Of a stretch of DNA of 60,642 nt, positions 32,449-40,278 are shown in pieces. How positions within the stretch are numbered: the first letter of the stretch is position 1; each line of letters starts with the position of its first letter. The stretch is from contig JAFWVV010000030.1 in the NCBI GenBank assembly GCA_017518225.1, positions 1 to 60,642 of the forward strand. The letters run 5' to 3'. This stretch comes from Oscillospiraceae bacterium (lineage in GTDB: Bacteria; Bacillota; Clostridia; Oscillospirales; Oscillospiraceae). The notes under the pieces were generated by a model. The model worked only from the letters and a program-made list of their open reading frames with translations. It was not told where the DNA came from and did not search any database. Both the position numbers and the translations under genes were made by a program.

Positions 32449-33184
32449 AACACTATCTCTTTTTATGTTTGAACTTAAGTTGTTTTTCAAGAACATAACA
32501 AACCTCATATTTGTTTTGTTCTTTCCCAGTTCAATGATACTCCTTTTTGGCAGTGTTTTTGGGAACGAACCGAGTGAAATGTTTGGGGGATATGGAACAA
32601 TTGATGTATCTGTCCCTGCCTATATATGCATGATTGCTGCCGTGACCGGTCTTATGAGCCTGCCAATAACTCTTTGCACATATAGGCAGAATAAAGTGCT
32701 TAAGCGTTTGCGCGCTACAACACTAAGCCCCTTAAATATCATTGGAACACAGTTCGCCGTCAACTTCGCAATGACGGTAATAGGAATAGGGTTGCTCATA
32801 ATCATCGCCTTAGCCGTATTCCATTTTCAACTGATGGGCTCAGTAGTCGTTGTTGCGTTATTGAGTGCTTTAGTTATTTGCTGTGTTTTTAGTATTGGGC
32901 TGTTGATTGCAAGTGTTTTCAAAAACGCAAAAACAGCAACAGCCATTGCTAACATTATCTATTTTCCGATGATATTCCTTAGCGGCGCTACCATCCCTAT
33001 TGAACTTATGCCCGAAGCGGTACAAAAGGGTGCTAATATTCTGCCGCTGACGCATGCGGTGAATGTTCTAAAAAGTGCTTGGCTGAACAAGCCTTTCGCA
33101 GAATACTCTGTATCCTTCTTCATTCTCTTGGCTATCTTTGTTGTGTGCAGCCTACTATCCGTTATTTGTTTTAAGTGGGAATGA
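32441..33184 (+). CDS. ABC-2 permease of first LytTR operon
   Basis: The 247-residue protein MGKTLSLFMFELKLFFKNIT has six TM helices and the ABC-2 signature region (IIYFPMIFLSGATIPIELMP ... LPLTHAVNVL) of DrrB-like exporters. The stop codon abuts a fragment of a kinase gene with no intervening terminator. This suggests that a deletion fused the permease end to older DNA. Confidence 0.88.
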   Translation: MGKTLSLFMFELKLFFKNITNLIFVLFFPSSMILLFGSVFGNEPSEMFGGYGTIDVSVPAYICMIAAVTGLMSLPITLCTYRQNKVLKRLRATTLSPLNIIGTQFAVNFAMTVIGIGLLIIIALAVFHFQLMGSVVVVALLSALVICCVFSIGLLIASVFKNAKTATAIANIIYFPMIFLSGATIPIELMPEAVQKGANILPLTHAVNVLKSAWLNKPFAEYSVSFFILLAIFVVCSLLSVICFKWE

Positions 33185-33301
33185 TATTCTGTGTCAAAAC
33201 AGCTTGATAACGATAATAACTCGCTCATTACGATACAGCTTGGCGACGATGAATTGGAAACGGTGGTGAGAAAGATCAACCTTATGATCGAGAATGACCA
33301 T
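33184..33301 (+). pseudogene. Histidine kinase gene fragment
   Basis: These 118 bases match 29661-29778 of the cassette kinase with scattered differences and no gaps. They encode the region just after the TM helix and before the H-box. The number of differences means it derives from a related kinase or an old duplication. It begins at the last base of the permease stop codon. Confidence 0.85.
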
Positions 33302-33313
33302 AATGGAACTTGA

Positions 33314-33407
33314 TGGGAATCAGGCAATACGCTGCCGGACACGTGACTGCTGCTGCCGCTCTGCGACGCGCTGGGCACTACGGCGGACCGGCTGCTGCTC
33401 GGCGGCA
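33314..33407 (+). pseudogene. XRE regulator gene fragment
   Basis: These 94 bases match 36825-36918 of the intact XRE gene (part encoding WENGDTLPDTALLLPLCDVL) with about eight changes, including one that makes a stop codon (GACACGTGA). It ends in CTGCTGCTCGGCGGCA, a stretch shared by the XRE gene and tdk, where it switches to the tdk fragment. Confidence 0.85.
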
Positions 33408-33490
33408 ACGACAGCTATGTGGCGATGTGCCACCAGTGCTGGAAAAAGAGAATTCGCGAACAGCAATAAAACCTGAAAGCGGCCCCGGCG
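33393..33490 (+). repeat. Direct repeat, right copy (tdk 3' end)
   Basis: This is a 98-base copy of 27071-27168 with two differences, encoding LLGGNDSYVAMCHQCWKKRI followed by REQQ and stop. Downstream, CAG/CTG and GGCCGC arms complete a hairpin (about 33476-33523) whose second half is missing at the left copy. This right side therefore probably retains the original tdk downstream sequence. Confidence 0.85.
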
Positions 33491-33611
33491 CCTGTATATG
33501 CAGCCGTCGAGGCCGCTTGGTCGTATGCGGCGTACCGCTTGGTGCGTCAGCACTTGCGCGGGGCTTTCAAATCCGTTAAGCTGTGACCACATCAAAAAAT
33601 GGAGGAACAAT

Positions 33612-34190
33612 ATGGACACGACGAAGCGGAGAGAAGCTATGGCCGGGCTGCGTGCGCTCAAGCGCGAGGCAGGGGAGGAGCAGAAAAAGGGGCTGCCGTT
33701 TATGCTGGCGTCGGTCGTGCTATGGGGTGTGTTTTTGCTGGTACAATGGACGTGCAAGGAAATCACGATCCAGAATCTGTACACCTTTCTGTGCTCCTGT
33801 CTGTTGATGCCGCTCGCATTTTTGTTCTCCAAGCTTTTGAAAGCCGATATTTTCAAAAAAACCGACAACCCGATCAACAAGCTGGGTTTCCTGTGCACGA
33901 TGAACCAGATGCTTTATATTCTCATCGCGATGTGGGCCTTCAGCAAAAGCCCGGAGAACATGCTGATGATCTATGCGATGATTTTCGGCGCGCATCTGCT
34001 GCCCTTTGCATGGGTCTATGACTGCAAGCCCTATATAGCCGCGTCGATCGTCGATACGCTTGGCGCGCTTGTGACGGCGCAGCTTTGGGGCAATCGGGCA
34101 ACGGCACTGTTTTTTGTTATTGCGCAGGCGATGCTGTGCCTGGCTCTGCTGCGCGACCTTAGAAAGGGAAGGATGACGATTGAAGGTTGA
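33612..34190 (+). CDS. DUF7010 family membrane protein
   Basis: The 192-residue protein starts MDTTKRREAMAGLRALKREA, then GLPFMLASVVLWGVFLLVQW, and has about six TM helices; it fits the DUF7010 group of small membrane proteins of unknown function. GGAGG precedes ATG 33612. It overlaps the following LytTR gene by 11 bases, so the two are translationally coupled. This suggests DUF7010 belongs to the regulatory or transport unit. It is more GC-rich than the cassette to the left. Confidence 0.75.
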   Translation: MDTTKRREAMAGLRALKREAGEEQKKGLPFMLASVVLWGVFLLVQWTCKEITIQNLYTFLCSCLLMPLAFLFSKLLKADIFKKTDNPINKLGFLCTMNQMLYILIAMWAFSKSPENMLMIYAMIFGAHLLPFAWVYDCKPYIAASIVDTLGALVTAQLWGNRATALFFVIAQAMLCLALLRDLRKGRMTIEG

Positions 34191-34623
34191 CATCAAACAA
34201 GACCCGGGCGGTGAAGCGCTGTTCGTGGAGATCCATTGCCGGGAACTGACAAAGGAGGTGGCAAGGCTCGAGCGCTATATCCGGCGCTTTGGAGCCTTTG
34301 TTCCGGCGCGCGAAAACGGAGAGAGCGTTCAGGTGGACGCAGACAGCATCCTCTACATGGAATCCGTGGACAAAAAAACCTTTATCTACACCGACGATCG
34401 GGTTCTGTTGACGGAAAAACGGCTCTATGAGCTGGAGGAGATGCTGGATCGGGGAGATTTCTTTCGCTGCTCCAAATCGGTGATTTTGCATTTGAACAAG
34501 GTCGTTCGGCTTAAGCCGGAGCTTAACAGAAACATTCTCGCAACGCTTTCCAACGGCGAAAGGATCGTCGTGTCCAGAAGATATGCTGCGGCTCTCAAGG
34601 AGCTGCTGGGGATTGGAGGTTAA
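34180..34623 (+). CDS. LytTR-domain DNA-binding regulator (GC-rich copy)
   Basis: The 147-residue protein starts at TTG (MKVDIKQDPGGEALFVEIHC) behind GGAAGGA inside the DUF7010 end. The LytTR domain (ILYMESVDKKTFIYTDDRVL ... FFRCSKSVILHLNKVVRLKP) is a clear paralogue of the regulator at 30601 in size and layout but well diverged. It lacks a receiver domain. It is followed by a DUF3021-like gene after 3 bases. Confidence 0.87.
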   Translation: MKVDIKQDPGGEALFVEIHCRELTKEVARLERYIRRFGAFVPARENGESVQVDADSILYMESVDKKTFIYTDDRVLLTEKRLYELEEMLDRGDFFRCSKSVILHLNKVVRLKPELNRNILATLSNGERIVVSRRYAAALKELLGIGG

Positions 34624-34626
34624 GAC

Positions 34627-35091
34627 GTGGAGCAAGTGAAGACCATTTTGAAAAACATCCGGGACATGTTCGCGTTCAGCTTCGCCTGGCTGACGATGTG
34701 TGTGACCGCGCTCGCGCTGCTTGGCGGCGCGCAGAGCATCCGGGTGGATTTGCTGATGAAGCTGATGGCATTGTGCCTTTGGGGCGCGCTGTGCTTTGCG
34801 CTGTGCTTTCGCAGTGAGAAAATGCAGAAAAAGGGCTTTATGTTTTCTTTGAGTGTGTTTTATCTCTCGTTTCTCCCGGTGGAGATCCTGCTGTTTTATT
34901 TGATGGGCTTATTTCAGCACAAGGGGAGCCTTGCCGTTTGGTGCGGCTTTATTGCGATCATCAGCGCGTTGTATTTGATTTCTTTGGGGCTTGAACGGGT
35001 GTTTTTCAAAAGAAAGGCGGACTTATACACCGAAAAGCTGTGCCAATTCCAGAAAAGCTTCCGGGATCGGGAGGAAAAGGTGGAAAGATGA
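34627..35091 (+). CDS. DUF3021-like membrane protein (GC-rich copy)
   Basis: The 154-residue protein (GTG start, GGAGG upstream) begins MEQVKTILKNIRDMFAFSFA, has four TM helices and a charged C-terminal coil (KRKADLYTEKLCQFQKSFRD). It is positioned like DUF3021 between LytTR and the ABC ATPase. It overlaps the ATPase gene by 4 bases (ATGA). Confidence 0.8.
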   Translation: MEQVKTILKNIRDMFAFSFAWLTMCVTALALLGGAQSIRVDLLMKLMALCLWGALCFALCFRSEKMQKKGFMFSLSVFYLSFLPVEILLFYLMGLFQHKGSLAVWCGFIAIISALYLISLGLERVFFKRKADLYTEKLCQFQKSFRDREEKVER

Positions 35092-35807
35092 TTCGGGTGG
35101 AGAACATTACCAAAAGCTATGGCAAAAACACTGTGCTGGATCATATCAGCTTTGAAATTCCTGCCGGAGAGACGGTGGCGATTGTCGGGCCAAACGGAGC
35201 GGGAAAAACGACGCTGCTGGAGATTTTAATGACCTTGCGCAAGGCAGATTCCGGAACGATTCATATCATGGGGGAACGCCTTGACGAGCAGCGGTCGGTG
35301 GACAAAATTCGCAGTAAAATCGGCGTGATGCTGCAGGAGGGCGGCATGTATCAGTTTATCAAGCTGAAGGAAGCGCTGGAGCTGTTCGCGGCGTTTTATT
35401 CTGTGGATAAAGAAAAGATCGAGCGTTTGATTGCGTTTTTTGAGCTGCAGCCCTATTTGAATACAAAGTTCCACAAGCTGTCGGGCGGCTGGAAACAACG
35501 CTTTCTGCTGGCGATCGCTTTTCTGCACGATCCGGCTTTGATCTTTCTGGATGAGCCGACCACGGGACTTGACCCCAAGGCCACGCAGCTTGTGTGGAAA
35601 AAGCTCCGGGGCGGAGAGCAAAAGCGCAAAACGATCCTGGTTTCTACCCATTCCATGGAAGAGGTGGAGAAATATTGCGACCGGGTCATCGTACTCAAGA
35701 ACGGCAGGATCATAGAAAACGGCGCGCCGGCGGACATCAAGAAAAAACTGGATGTGGATTTCTTTTCCGATGCGTATTTTTGCCTGACAGAAGGAGGAAA
35801 CGAGTGA
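35088..35807 (+). CDS. ABC ATPase of second LytTR operon
   Basis: The 239-residue ATPase has Walker A GPNGAGKTT, signature LSGGWKQR, Walker B LIFLDEPTTGLD and switch LVSTHSMEEV. It is shorter than the paralogue at 31528, lacking most of the C-terminal extension. The ATG at 35088 overlaps the DUF3021 stop and the stop overlaps the permease GTG, so four genes are translationally coupled. Confidence 0.92.
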   Translation: MIRVENITKSYGKNTVLDHISFEIPAGETVAIVGPNGAGKTTLLEILMTLRKADSGTIHIMGERLDEQRSVDKIRSKIGVMLQEGGMYQFIKLKEALELFAAFYSVDKEKIERLIAFFELQPYLNTKFHKLSGGWKQRFLLAIAFLHDPALIFLDEPTTGLDPKATQLVWKKLRGGEQKRKTILVSTHSMEEVEKYCDRVIVLKNGRIIENGAPADIKKKLDVDFFSDAYFCLTEGGNE

Positions 35808-36550
35808 AACAATCCGTAAAAAGCATCGCAAAGCTGGTTCAATATGATCTGGTCATTTTTTTTCGAGAGCCCTTTTTCGCCCTGCCAACTTTATTGCTGC
35901 CCGGCTTCTTTTTCGTTGTCTATGCCAGCGCGTTTGGGCAAGCTCCGGCGGATAGAATCAGCTTCGGACGGTATATTCCTACGTATATGCTCCTCATCAG
36001 CTATCTGACGGTGTTCTTTCAAATCGGAACGCAGTATGTCACGGATAGGCAAAACGGCATTTTCAAACGCCTGTTGCTTTCACCGATCAGGCTGCTCCAT
36101 GTGGTGATCAGCTATTCAATCCGAGGTGTTTTGGTTTCGGTGCTGGGATTTTTTGAAATGACCGTGCTTGCCGGAGCCGTGCTGCGTATTCCCTTGAGCG
36201 AGAACATGCTGCGCGTCTTTTTCGTCTTCCTTTTGCTGGCGTCGGTTATGATGCTTTTGAGTATCAGCATCCATGGATTTATAAAAAACGCCAAAAATGT
36301 TATGCTGTTTAGCATCCTGTGTTTTCAGTATGTTTTTTTCTCGACCGGCATGATCATGCCGGTTGAGAAGATGCCGGCGGCGGTGCGCTTCTTCGTTTAT
36401 CTGAATCCGATTTATCACATGAACCAGGTGCTGATTTCCGCCTGGTATCAGACGCGGCAGTCTGCAGAGCACGTGCTGGCGCTGGCGGCATGGGTGATCC
36501 TGTGCTTGCTTTTTGTCCGTCTCCAAAAGGGCTTTGCCACGGATAAGTAA
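35804..36550 (+). CDS. ABC-2 permease of second LytTR operon
   Basis: The 248-residue protein starts at GTG 35804 (MKQSVKSIAKLVQYDLVIFF) behind AAGGAGG. It has six TM helices and the ABC-2 export region (STGMIMPVEKMPAAVRFFVY LNP). Size and layout match the permease at 32441. It closes the operon; a hairpin follows. Confidence 0.88.
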   Translation: MKQSVKSIAKLVQYDLVIFFREPFFALPTLLLPGFFFVVYASAFGQAPADRISFGRYIPTYMLLISYLTVFFQIGTQYVTDRQNGIFKRLLLSPIRLLHVVISYSIRGVLVSVLGFFEMTVLAGAVLRIPLSENMLRVFFVFLLLASVMMLLSISIHGFIKNAKNVMLFSILCFQYVFFSTGMIMPVEKMPAAVRFFVYLNPIYHMNQVLISAWYQTRQSAEHVLALAAWVILCLLFVRLQKGFATDK

Positions 36551-36564
36551 GGCCATAGGAATCC

Positions 36565-36594
36565 ACGCGGCGAGGAATGAAAGCCTCGCCGCGT
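36565..36594 (+). terminator. Terminator after second LytTR operon
   Basis: The 11-bp stem ACGCGGCGAGG / CCTCGCCGCGT is followed by AGCTTTG, 14 bases after the permease stop. The T-run is weak. Confidence 0.6.
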
Positions 36595-36713
36595 AGCTTT
36601 GACAGGGCGCTCAACTAAAAATAGAATTTTTTCAATTTTCCCGTTATTTACGAATGAGCGTTTCTGCCGTATGATAAAAGCGTCCGGGACAAATCATAAG
36701 GAGGAAATGGATC

Positions 36714-37241
36714 GTGGACGCTTTACAGATTGGACGCTATATTCAGAAAATGAGAAAATCGGCGGGCATGACGCAGAAGGAGCTGGCCGAGCGGCTGAAC
36801 GTATCCTTTCAGGCCGTGTCGAAGTGGGAAAACGGCGATACGCTGCCGGACACGGCGCTGCTGCTGCCGCTCTGCGACGTGCTGGGCACGACGGCGGACC
36901 GGCTGCTGCTCGGCGGCACGTTCGCCGCGCGCGACCGTCGGCTGATGCGCGTGGAGGATGTGGCGGAGGGCTTTCGCTGCATGGAGCGCATCGGACAGCT
37001 TTTCGGAGAAAACAGCACTTTTTTCACCGGTATGGTCGAGGGAATCAACGAAAATATGAACATCGACCTGCTGGGTTATCTGAAAGACCCCAAGACCCGC
37101 GAGGTGCTCTACGCCGAGGTGCTGATCCAGGGGATTCTCAAGGGGCGCAGCGTGGATATGGACGAAATCGAGGCGAGCTTTGAAAACAAAAAGATGGTCG
37201 AGACCATCCGGCGCTACGCCAACAAAGCAAAGGAAGAATAG
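36714..37241 (+). CDS. XRE family transcriptional regulator
   Basis: The 175-residue protein (GTG start, AAGGAGG upstream) opens with a helix-turn-helix, IGRYIQKMRKSAGMTQKELA ... VSFQAVSKWENGDTLPDTAL. It has a C-terminal helical domain with no recognised ligand motif (FFTGMVEGINENMNIDLLGY). Part of the gene (36825-36918) also occurs, mutated, in the scar at 33.3 kb, so this locus took part in the rearrangement. Its targets are unknown. Confidence 0.88.
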   Translation: MDALQIGRYIQKMRKSAGMTQKELAERLNVSFQAVSKWENGDTLPDTALLLPLCDVLGTTADRLLLGGTFAARDRRLMRVEDVAEGFRCMERIGQLFGENSTFFTGMVEGINENMNIDLLGYLKDPKTREVLYAEVLIQGILKGRSVDMDEIEASFENKKMVETIRRYANKAKEE

Positions 37242-37252
37242 CGTAAAAAAGC

Positions 37253-37276
37253 GGCGGACTGAACATTCAGTCCGCC
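37253..37276 (+). terminator. Hairpin after XRE gene
   Basis: An 11-bp perfect stem GGCGGACTGAA / TTCAGTCCGCC with a 2-base loop lies 12 bases after the XRE stop. There is no T-run, so terminator function is uncertain. The rest of 37277-37474 has no gene; it holds a TGTCGAA match (37406-37412), like a Spo0A box. Confidence 0.5.
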
Positions 37277-37474
37277 AAAGGGATTGTGTGGGATAAAGAT
37301 ATGAGCCGCGTCCTCCCGATGGGATTGAGAGGACAAATTGGATAAGCTGTGCGTTAAGCATAGCGCGTTTGTCTCGTTTTGTAAAGAGCGAGAAAAGACT
37401 TGTTTTGTCGAAGGTATATTTTTTTGAAAAATGGTCACAATAGTTCTGAAACCTTTATGAGAGGAGTCAGGAAC

Positions 37475-37687
37475 ATGATCATGGATCGTATCGCACTCGT
37501 CCTCGCCATTATCGGCGGGCTCAACTGGGGCAGCATCGGGCTGTTTCGCTTCGACCTCGTTGCGTGGCTCTTTGGCGGTCAGACCGCGACGGTCAGCCGT
37601 GTGATCTACACGCTGGTCGGTCTGGCGGCACTCTGGTGTGTGTCTCTGCTGTTTCGCAGCGACGCCATCACCGACGACGAGATTTAA
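37475..37687 (+). CDS. DUF378 family small membrane protein
   Basis: The 70-residue protein MIMDRIALVLAIIGGLNWGS IGLFRFDLV ... matches DUF378 (YuzA-like), with two TM helices and the conserved GGLNWG motif. GAGAGGAG precedes ATG 37475; an in-frame ATG two codons later is possible. Function is unknown across the family. Confidence 0.88.
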   Translation: MIMDRIALVLAIIGGLNWGSIGLFRFDLVAWLFGGQTATVSRVIYTLVGLAALWCVSLLFRSDAITDDEI

Positions 37688-37728
37688 GAAATAAGAGGCT
37701 GCTCGGTGCGGGCAGCCTCTTATTTCTT
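37686..37728. terminator. Bidirectional terminator
   Basis: A 17-bp stem AAGAAATAAGAGGCTGC / GCAGCCTCTTATTTCTT lies between the convergent DUF378 and DUF1294 genes and overlaps both stop regions. Confidence 0.85.
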
Positions 37729-38029
37729 ATCCCTTCCAAAAAAGCCAAAACAGCAGCGCAAGCTGTGCCAGCGCCAGCGCGGGAAAGCCCCAGACAAAGG
37801 TCCAGTGCCTGGTCTTGTGGCGAAAGACGCGCATGCCCAGCACGCCGCCGCAGGCGCCGCCGAGCAGCGCCAGCAGAAACAGGCGCTTTTCCGGCACGCG
37901 CCACAGCCCCTGTTTGGCCCGGTGTTTGTCGACGGCCATGGTGACGAATAAAATCAAGCTCAGCAAAAACAGCCAGCTCGGAAGCAGCAGACGGGGGTCG
38001 TGTTGAAAATACAGGATGATCTCTCTCAT
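37727..38029 (-). CDS. DUF1294 family membrane protein
   Basis: The 100-residue protein has three to four TM helices and the DUF1294 motifs: MAVDKHRAKQGLWRVPEKRL (D-K-x-x-A ... R-x-P-E) and LLGGACGGVLGMRVFRHKTR. The family is widespread and uncharacterised. The start overlaps the stop of the upstream metallophosphoesterase gene by 4 bases (TCAT region), so they are co-translated. Confidence 0.9.
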   Translation of the reverse strand: MREIILYFQHDPRLLLPSWLFLLSLILFVTMAVDKHRAKQGLWRVPEKRLFLLALLGGACGGVLGMRVFRHKTRHWTFVWGFPALALAQLALLFWLFWKG

Positions 38030-39120
38030 ATCAGCTCTCCAAAGTACCAGCCCGACACGCCCTTGTGCTTGACGAAATAGCCCCGGCTCGTCTCCTCCAC
38101 GACGCTCACCGCGTCGCCCGGCTCCAGCGGCAGAACGTAGTCCGTGCAGTCGTTACAGTCGGTGATCGGTTCGCCGGTAAACAGGTAGCGGGTCAGAATG
38201 TCCATCTCGTAGCCCGTGCGGACGTGGCGGCAGCGGGAAAACTCCTCGCCGCGCTGCAACACCTGCACCCGGCTGTCGCCCCAGCGGATGTAGTAGGAGC
38301 GCTCGCTCGCGGCCTGTGCGGTTTTGACTGTGCGCAGCGGGAAGGGATCATAGGCGACGAAGCCGAAATCCTCGCTGCCCTCATAGGGGATCAGCAGGGC
38401 GTTGAGTTGTCCGTCGTCCTTGAGCACACAGCCGCCGTCGATGGAGATGATGCGTGCGTCCCGGTCGACGATGGGGTTAGCGCAGACGGTGTCGCGCCCA
38501 TAGAGCATGACCGGCCAGTGCCCGGCGATCACCCACTTGTCAAAACGCCAGCCGCGACGCAAAAAGGCGTCGCAGTGCATAAGCTCTTCGGCGGTATGCG
38601 CGCGTAAAGGCTTGTCCGGGCGCATGCCGGCGTGGACGAAAACATAGTGCTCGGTCTCGATGGCGTGGGGGAGGCTGTCGAGAAAATCCCACTCCGCAGC
38701 GTAAAGCTGCCGCAGGCGCCGCTTGACCGCCGCAAAATCGTCCACCTCAAAGGGGTCGAGCGCGGCGGTGTTGCACATCTCCCATAAAAGTCCGCGTTTT
38801 TTTGTCAGGATATACTGGACGATCTGCTCGTCACTGTCCTCATGCTCATGAAAGACGTCGTTCCAGTGGTCGCAGTTGCCGAGCAGCAGATGGCAATTGC
38901 CCTGTCGCGCCAGCGCCATCAGATAGCGTAGCGTCGCAAGGCTCTCCGGCCCCTTTTCCAAAAAATCGCCGGCAATGACCAGCTCGTCGTCCGTGCCGAA
39001 AGCCGCCTTTTCCAGCAGCGCGCGCAGATAGGGGAGGTTGCCGTGAATGTCGGAGACGGCGAGAATACGCCGTCCGGGCGCGACGGAGAGTTTTTGGATG
39101 CGTGCCGCCTGCTCATACAT
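38026..39120 (-). CDS. Metallophosphoesterase with C-terminal SH3-like domain
   Basis: The 364-residue protein has the PPP-type phosphoesterase motifs AVSDIHGNLP, AGDFLEKGPES, GNCDHWN (Cys where GNHD is usual), VFVHAGMRP, AGHWPV and SIDGGC. They resemble diadenosine tetraphosphatase/PrpE-like Ser/Thr phosphatases. A C-terminal part (about 300-364, TDYVLPLEPGDAVSVVEETS ... KGVSGWYFGELI) looks like a bacterial SH3 fold. Its start overlaps the stop of the phosphatase-GNAT gene by 8 bases. The substrate is unknown. Confidence 0.82.
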   Translation of the reverse strand: MYEQAARIQKLSVAPGRRILAVSDIHGNLPYLRALLEKAAFGTDDELVIAGDFLEKGPESLATLRYLMALARQGNCHLLLGNCDHWNDVFHEHEDSDEQIVQYILTKKRGLLWEMCNTAALDPFEVDDFAAVKRRLRQLYAAEWDFLDSLPHAIETEHYVFVHAGMRPDKPLRAHTAEELMHCDAFLRRGWRFDKWVIAGHWPVMLYGRDTVCANPIVDRDARIISIDGGCVLKDDGQLNALLIPYEGSEDFGFVAYDPFPLRTVKTAQAASERSYYIRWGDSRVQVLQRGEEFSRCRHVRTGYEMDILTRYLFTGEPITDCNDCTDYVLPLEPGDAVSVVEETSRGYFVKHKGVSGWYFGELI

Positions 39121-40240
39121 AGCCCGGCCCTCCGATCCGCTTTTCCATCAAATACAGCCTGCCGCGGCTGCCCGGCTCGGCGCCGATGGCCTGAAAGCCC
39201 CAGCGCCGATAAAAAGCGCGTGCAGGCAGATTGTCCTCGGCGACGGTGAGGCGCAGCGCGCACCGGCCAAGCGCGCGGTAGCGCATGATCGCGCGCCCCA
39301 AAAGCTGAACGCCGATGCCGCGGTTGCGATAGTCCTCCCGCAGATACAAGAGGCTGATCCAGCCCCAAGCCTCGTCTGCGCCGCGCCGGGTGTCCAAATC
39401 CACAAGCCCCACGGCCTCGCCGTCCGCCCAAAGGCGCAGCACCGCGTTTTCATCGGCGCGGTGGTGCGCGTCGGCGGCGCGCAGATAGCTGTCCGCTGAA
39501 AACCCGGCGAGACTGCCGTGGGCGGCGCGCCAGGCGTCAGCATAACAGGAGATGTAAAAATCCGCTTCGCGCAGCGGGTCGATCGCCTCGGCGCGCAGGT
39601 CGGGCGCAGCGTCCCAGTCCGGCGCGTCTGCGGCGGGCAGGTGCGCGCAGTCGCCGAGACAGACGGGGGTGAAGCCGCCGTTTTGGTACGCTACCAACGA
39701 CACGGAGGTGTTGCCGCCGAGCGGCAGCCGGGCGGGATCGCCCGCGCCGATGCACAGCATTTTTGCCAGCAGACAGCGGATCGTGACGCCGTGGCTGACG
39801 ATGGCGACGGACTGCCCCTCGTGTGCGCGTAAAATCTCCTCCAGCGCCGCCCAGGCGCGCGCGGTCACGTCCGCGTAGCTCTCCGCGCCCGCCGGCTGCC
39901 AGCCGTCTTCGCGCTGCAGAAAACGCCGGATCGCCTCCGGCTGCTCATGACAAAGGTCGCCGAAGAAGCGCCCTTCCCAGACGCCGACGTTGATCTCCCG
40001 CAGCCGCGTATCCAGTTGCAGCGGCAGCGGGTGGGCGTCGAGCAGCGCCTCAGCGGTCATTTTTGCGCGGCAGAGGTCGCTGCTATAAATGGCGTCGAGC
40101 GGGATCAAGGCGAAGCGCTGCGCCAAATGCTGCGCCTGCCGCAGCCCAAGCGCCGTCGGCTCGCCGTCCCAGTCGCCTTGCATCAGCCGGAATAAATTGC
40201 CTTCCGCCTGTATGTGACGGATCAAATAAAGTTTCGTCAT
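39113..40240 (-). CDS. Histidine phosphatase-GNAT acetyltransferase fusion
   Basis: The 375-residue protein joins two domains. Residues 1-200 are a histidine phosphatase/phosphoglycerate-mutase fold: LIRHIQAEGN (the usual RHG is RHI here), SSDLCRAKMTAEAL, E in REINVGVWEG, and the second His in IVSHGVTIRC. Residues about 235-375 are a GNAT acetyltransferase: AVGLVDLDTRR, YLREDYRNRGIGVQLLGRA (acetyl-CoA loop) and ARAFYRRWGFQAIG. I recall similar fusions in Clostridia. The start at 40240 is set by the MTKLYLIRH beginning; the ribosome site is weak. Confidence 0.87.
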   Translation of the reverse strand: MTKLYLIRHIQAEGNLFRLMQGDWDGEPTALGLRQAQHLAQRFALIPLDAIYSSDLCRAKMTAEALLDAHPLPLQLDTRLREINVGVWEGRFFGDLCHEQPEAIRRFLQREDGWQPAGAESYADVTARAWAALEEILRAHEGQSVAIVSHGVTIRCLLAKMLCIGAGDPARLPLGGNTSVSLVAYQNGGFTPVCLGDCAHLPAADAPDWDAAPDLRAEAIDPLREADFYISCYADAWRAAHGSLAGFSADSYLRAADAHHRADENAVLRLWADGEAVGLVDLDTRRGADEAWGWISLLYLREDYRNRGIGVQLLGRAIMRYRALGRCALRLTVAEDNLPARAFYRRWGFQAIGAEPGSRGRLYLMEKRIGGPGYV

Positions 40241-40278
40241 AAATCGCACCCAAATCTTGACCGAATCAACAGAATGAA

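Larger units (their letters stand above)
27169..33490 (+). mobile_element. AT-richer cassette bracketed by tdk 3'-end repeats
   Basis: The block between the 98-bp repeats carries eight genes in two sets, uses visibly more A/T and AT-ending codons than its flanks, and ends in gene debris. No integrase, transposase or relaxase is present, so the means of acquisition is unknown. Homologous recombination between the repeats could remove it cleanly and restore tdk with its full downstream hairpin. Calling it mobile is inference. Confidence 0.5.

Noticed and set aside
27169-33490. Prophage or conjugative element
   Set aside because: No integrase, structural, relaxase or replication gene is visible; only sensor and transporter genes.
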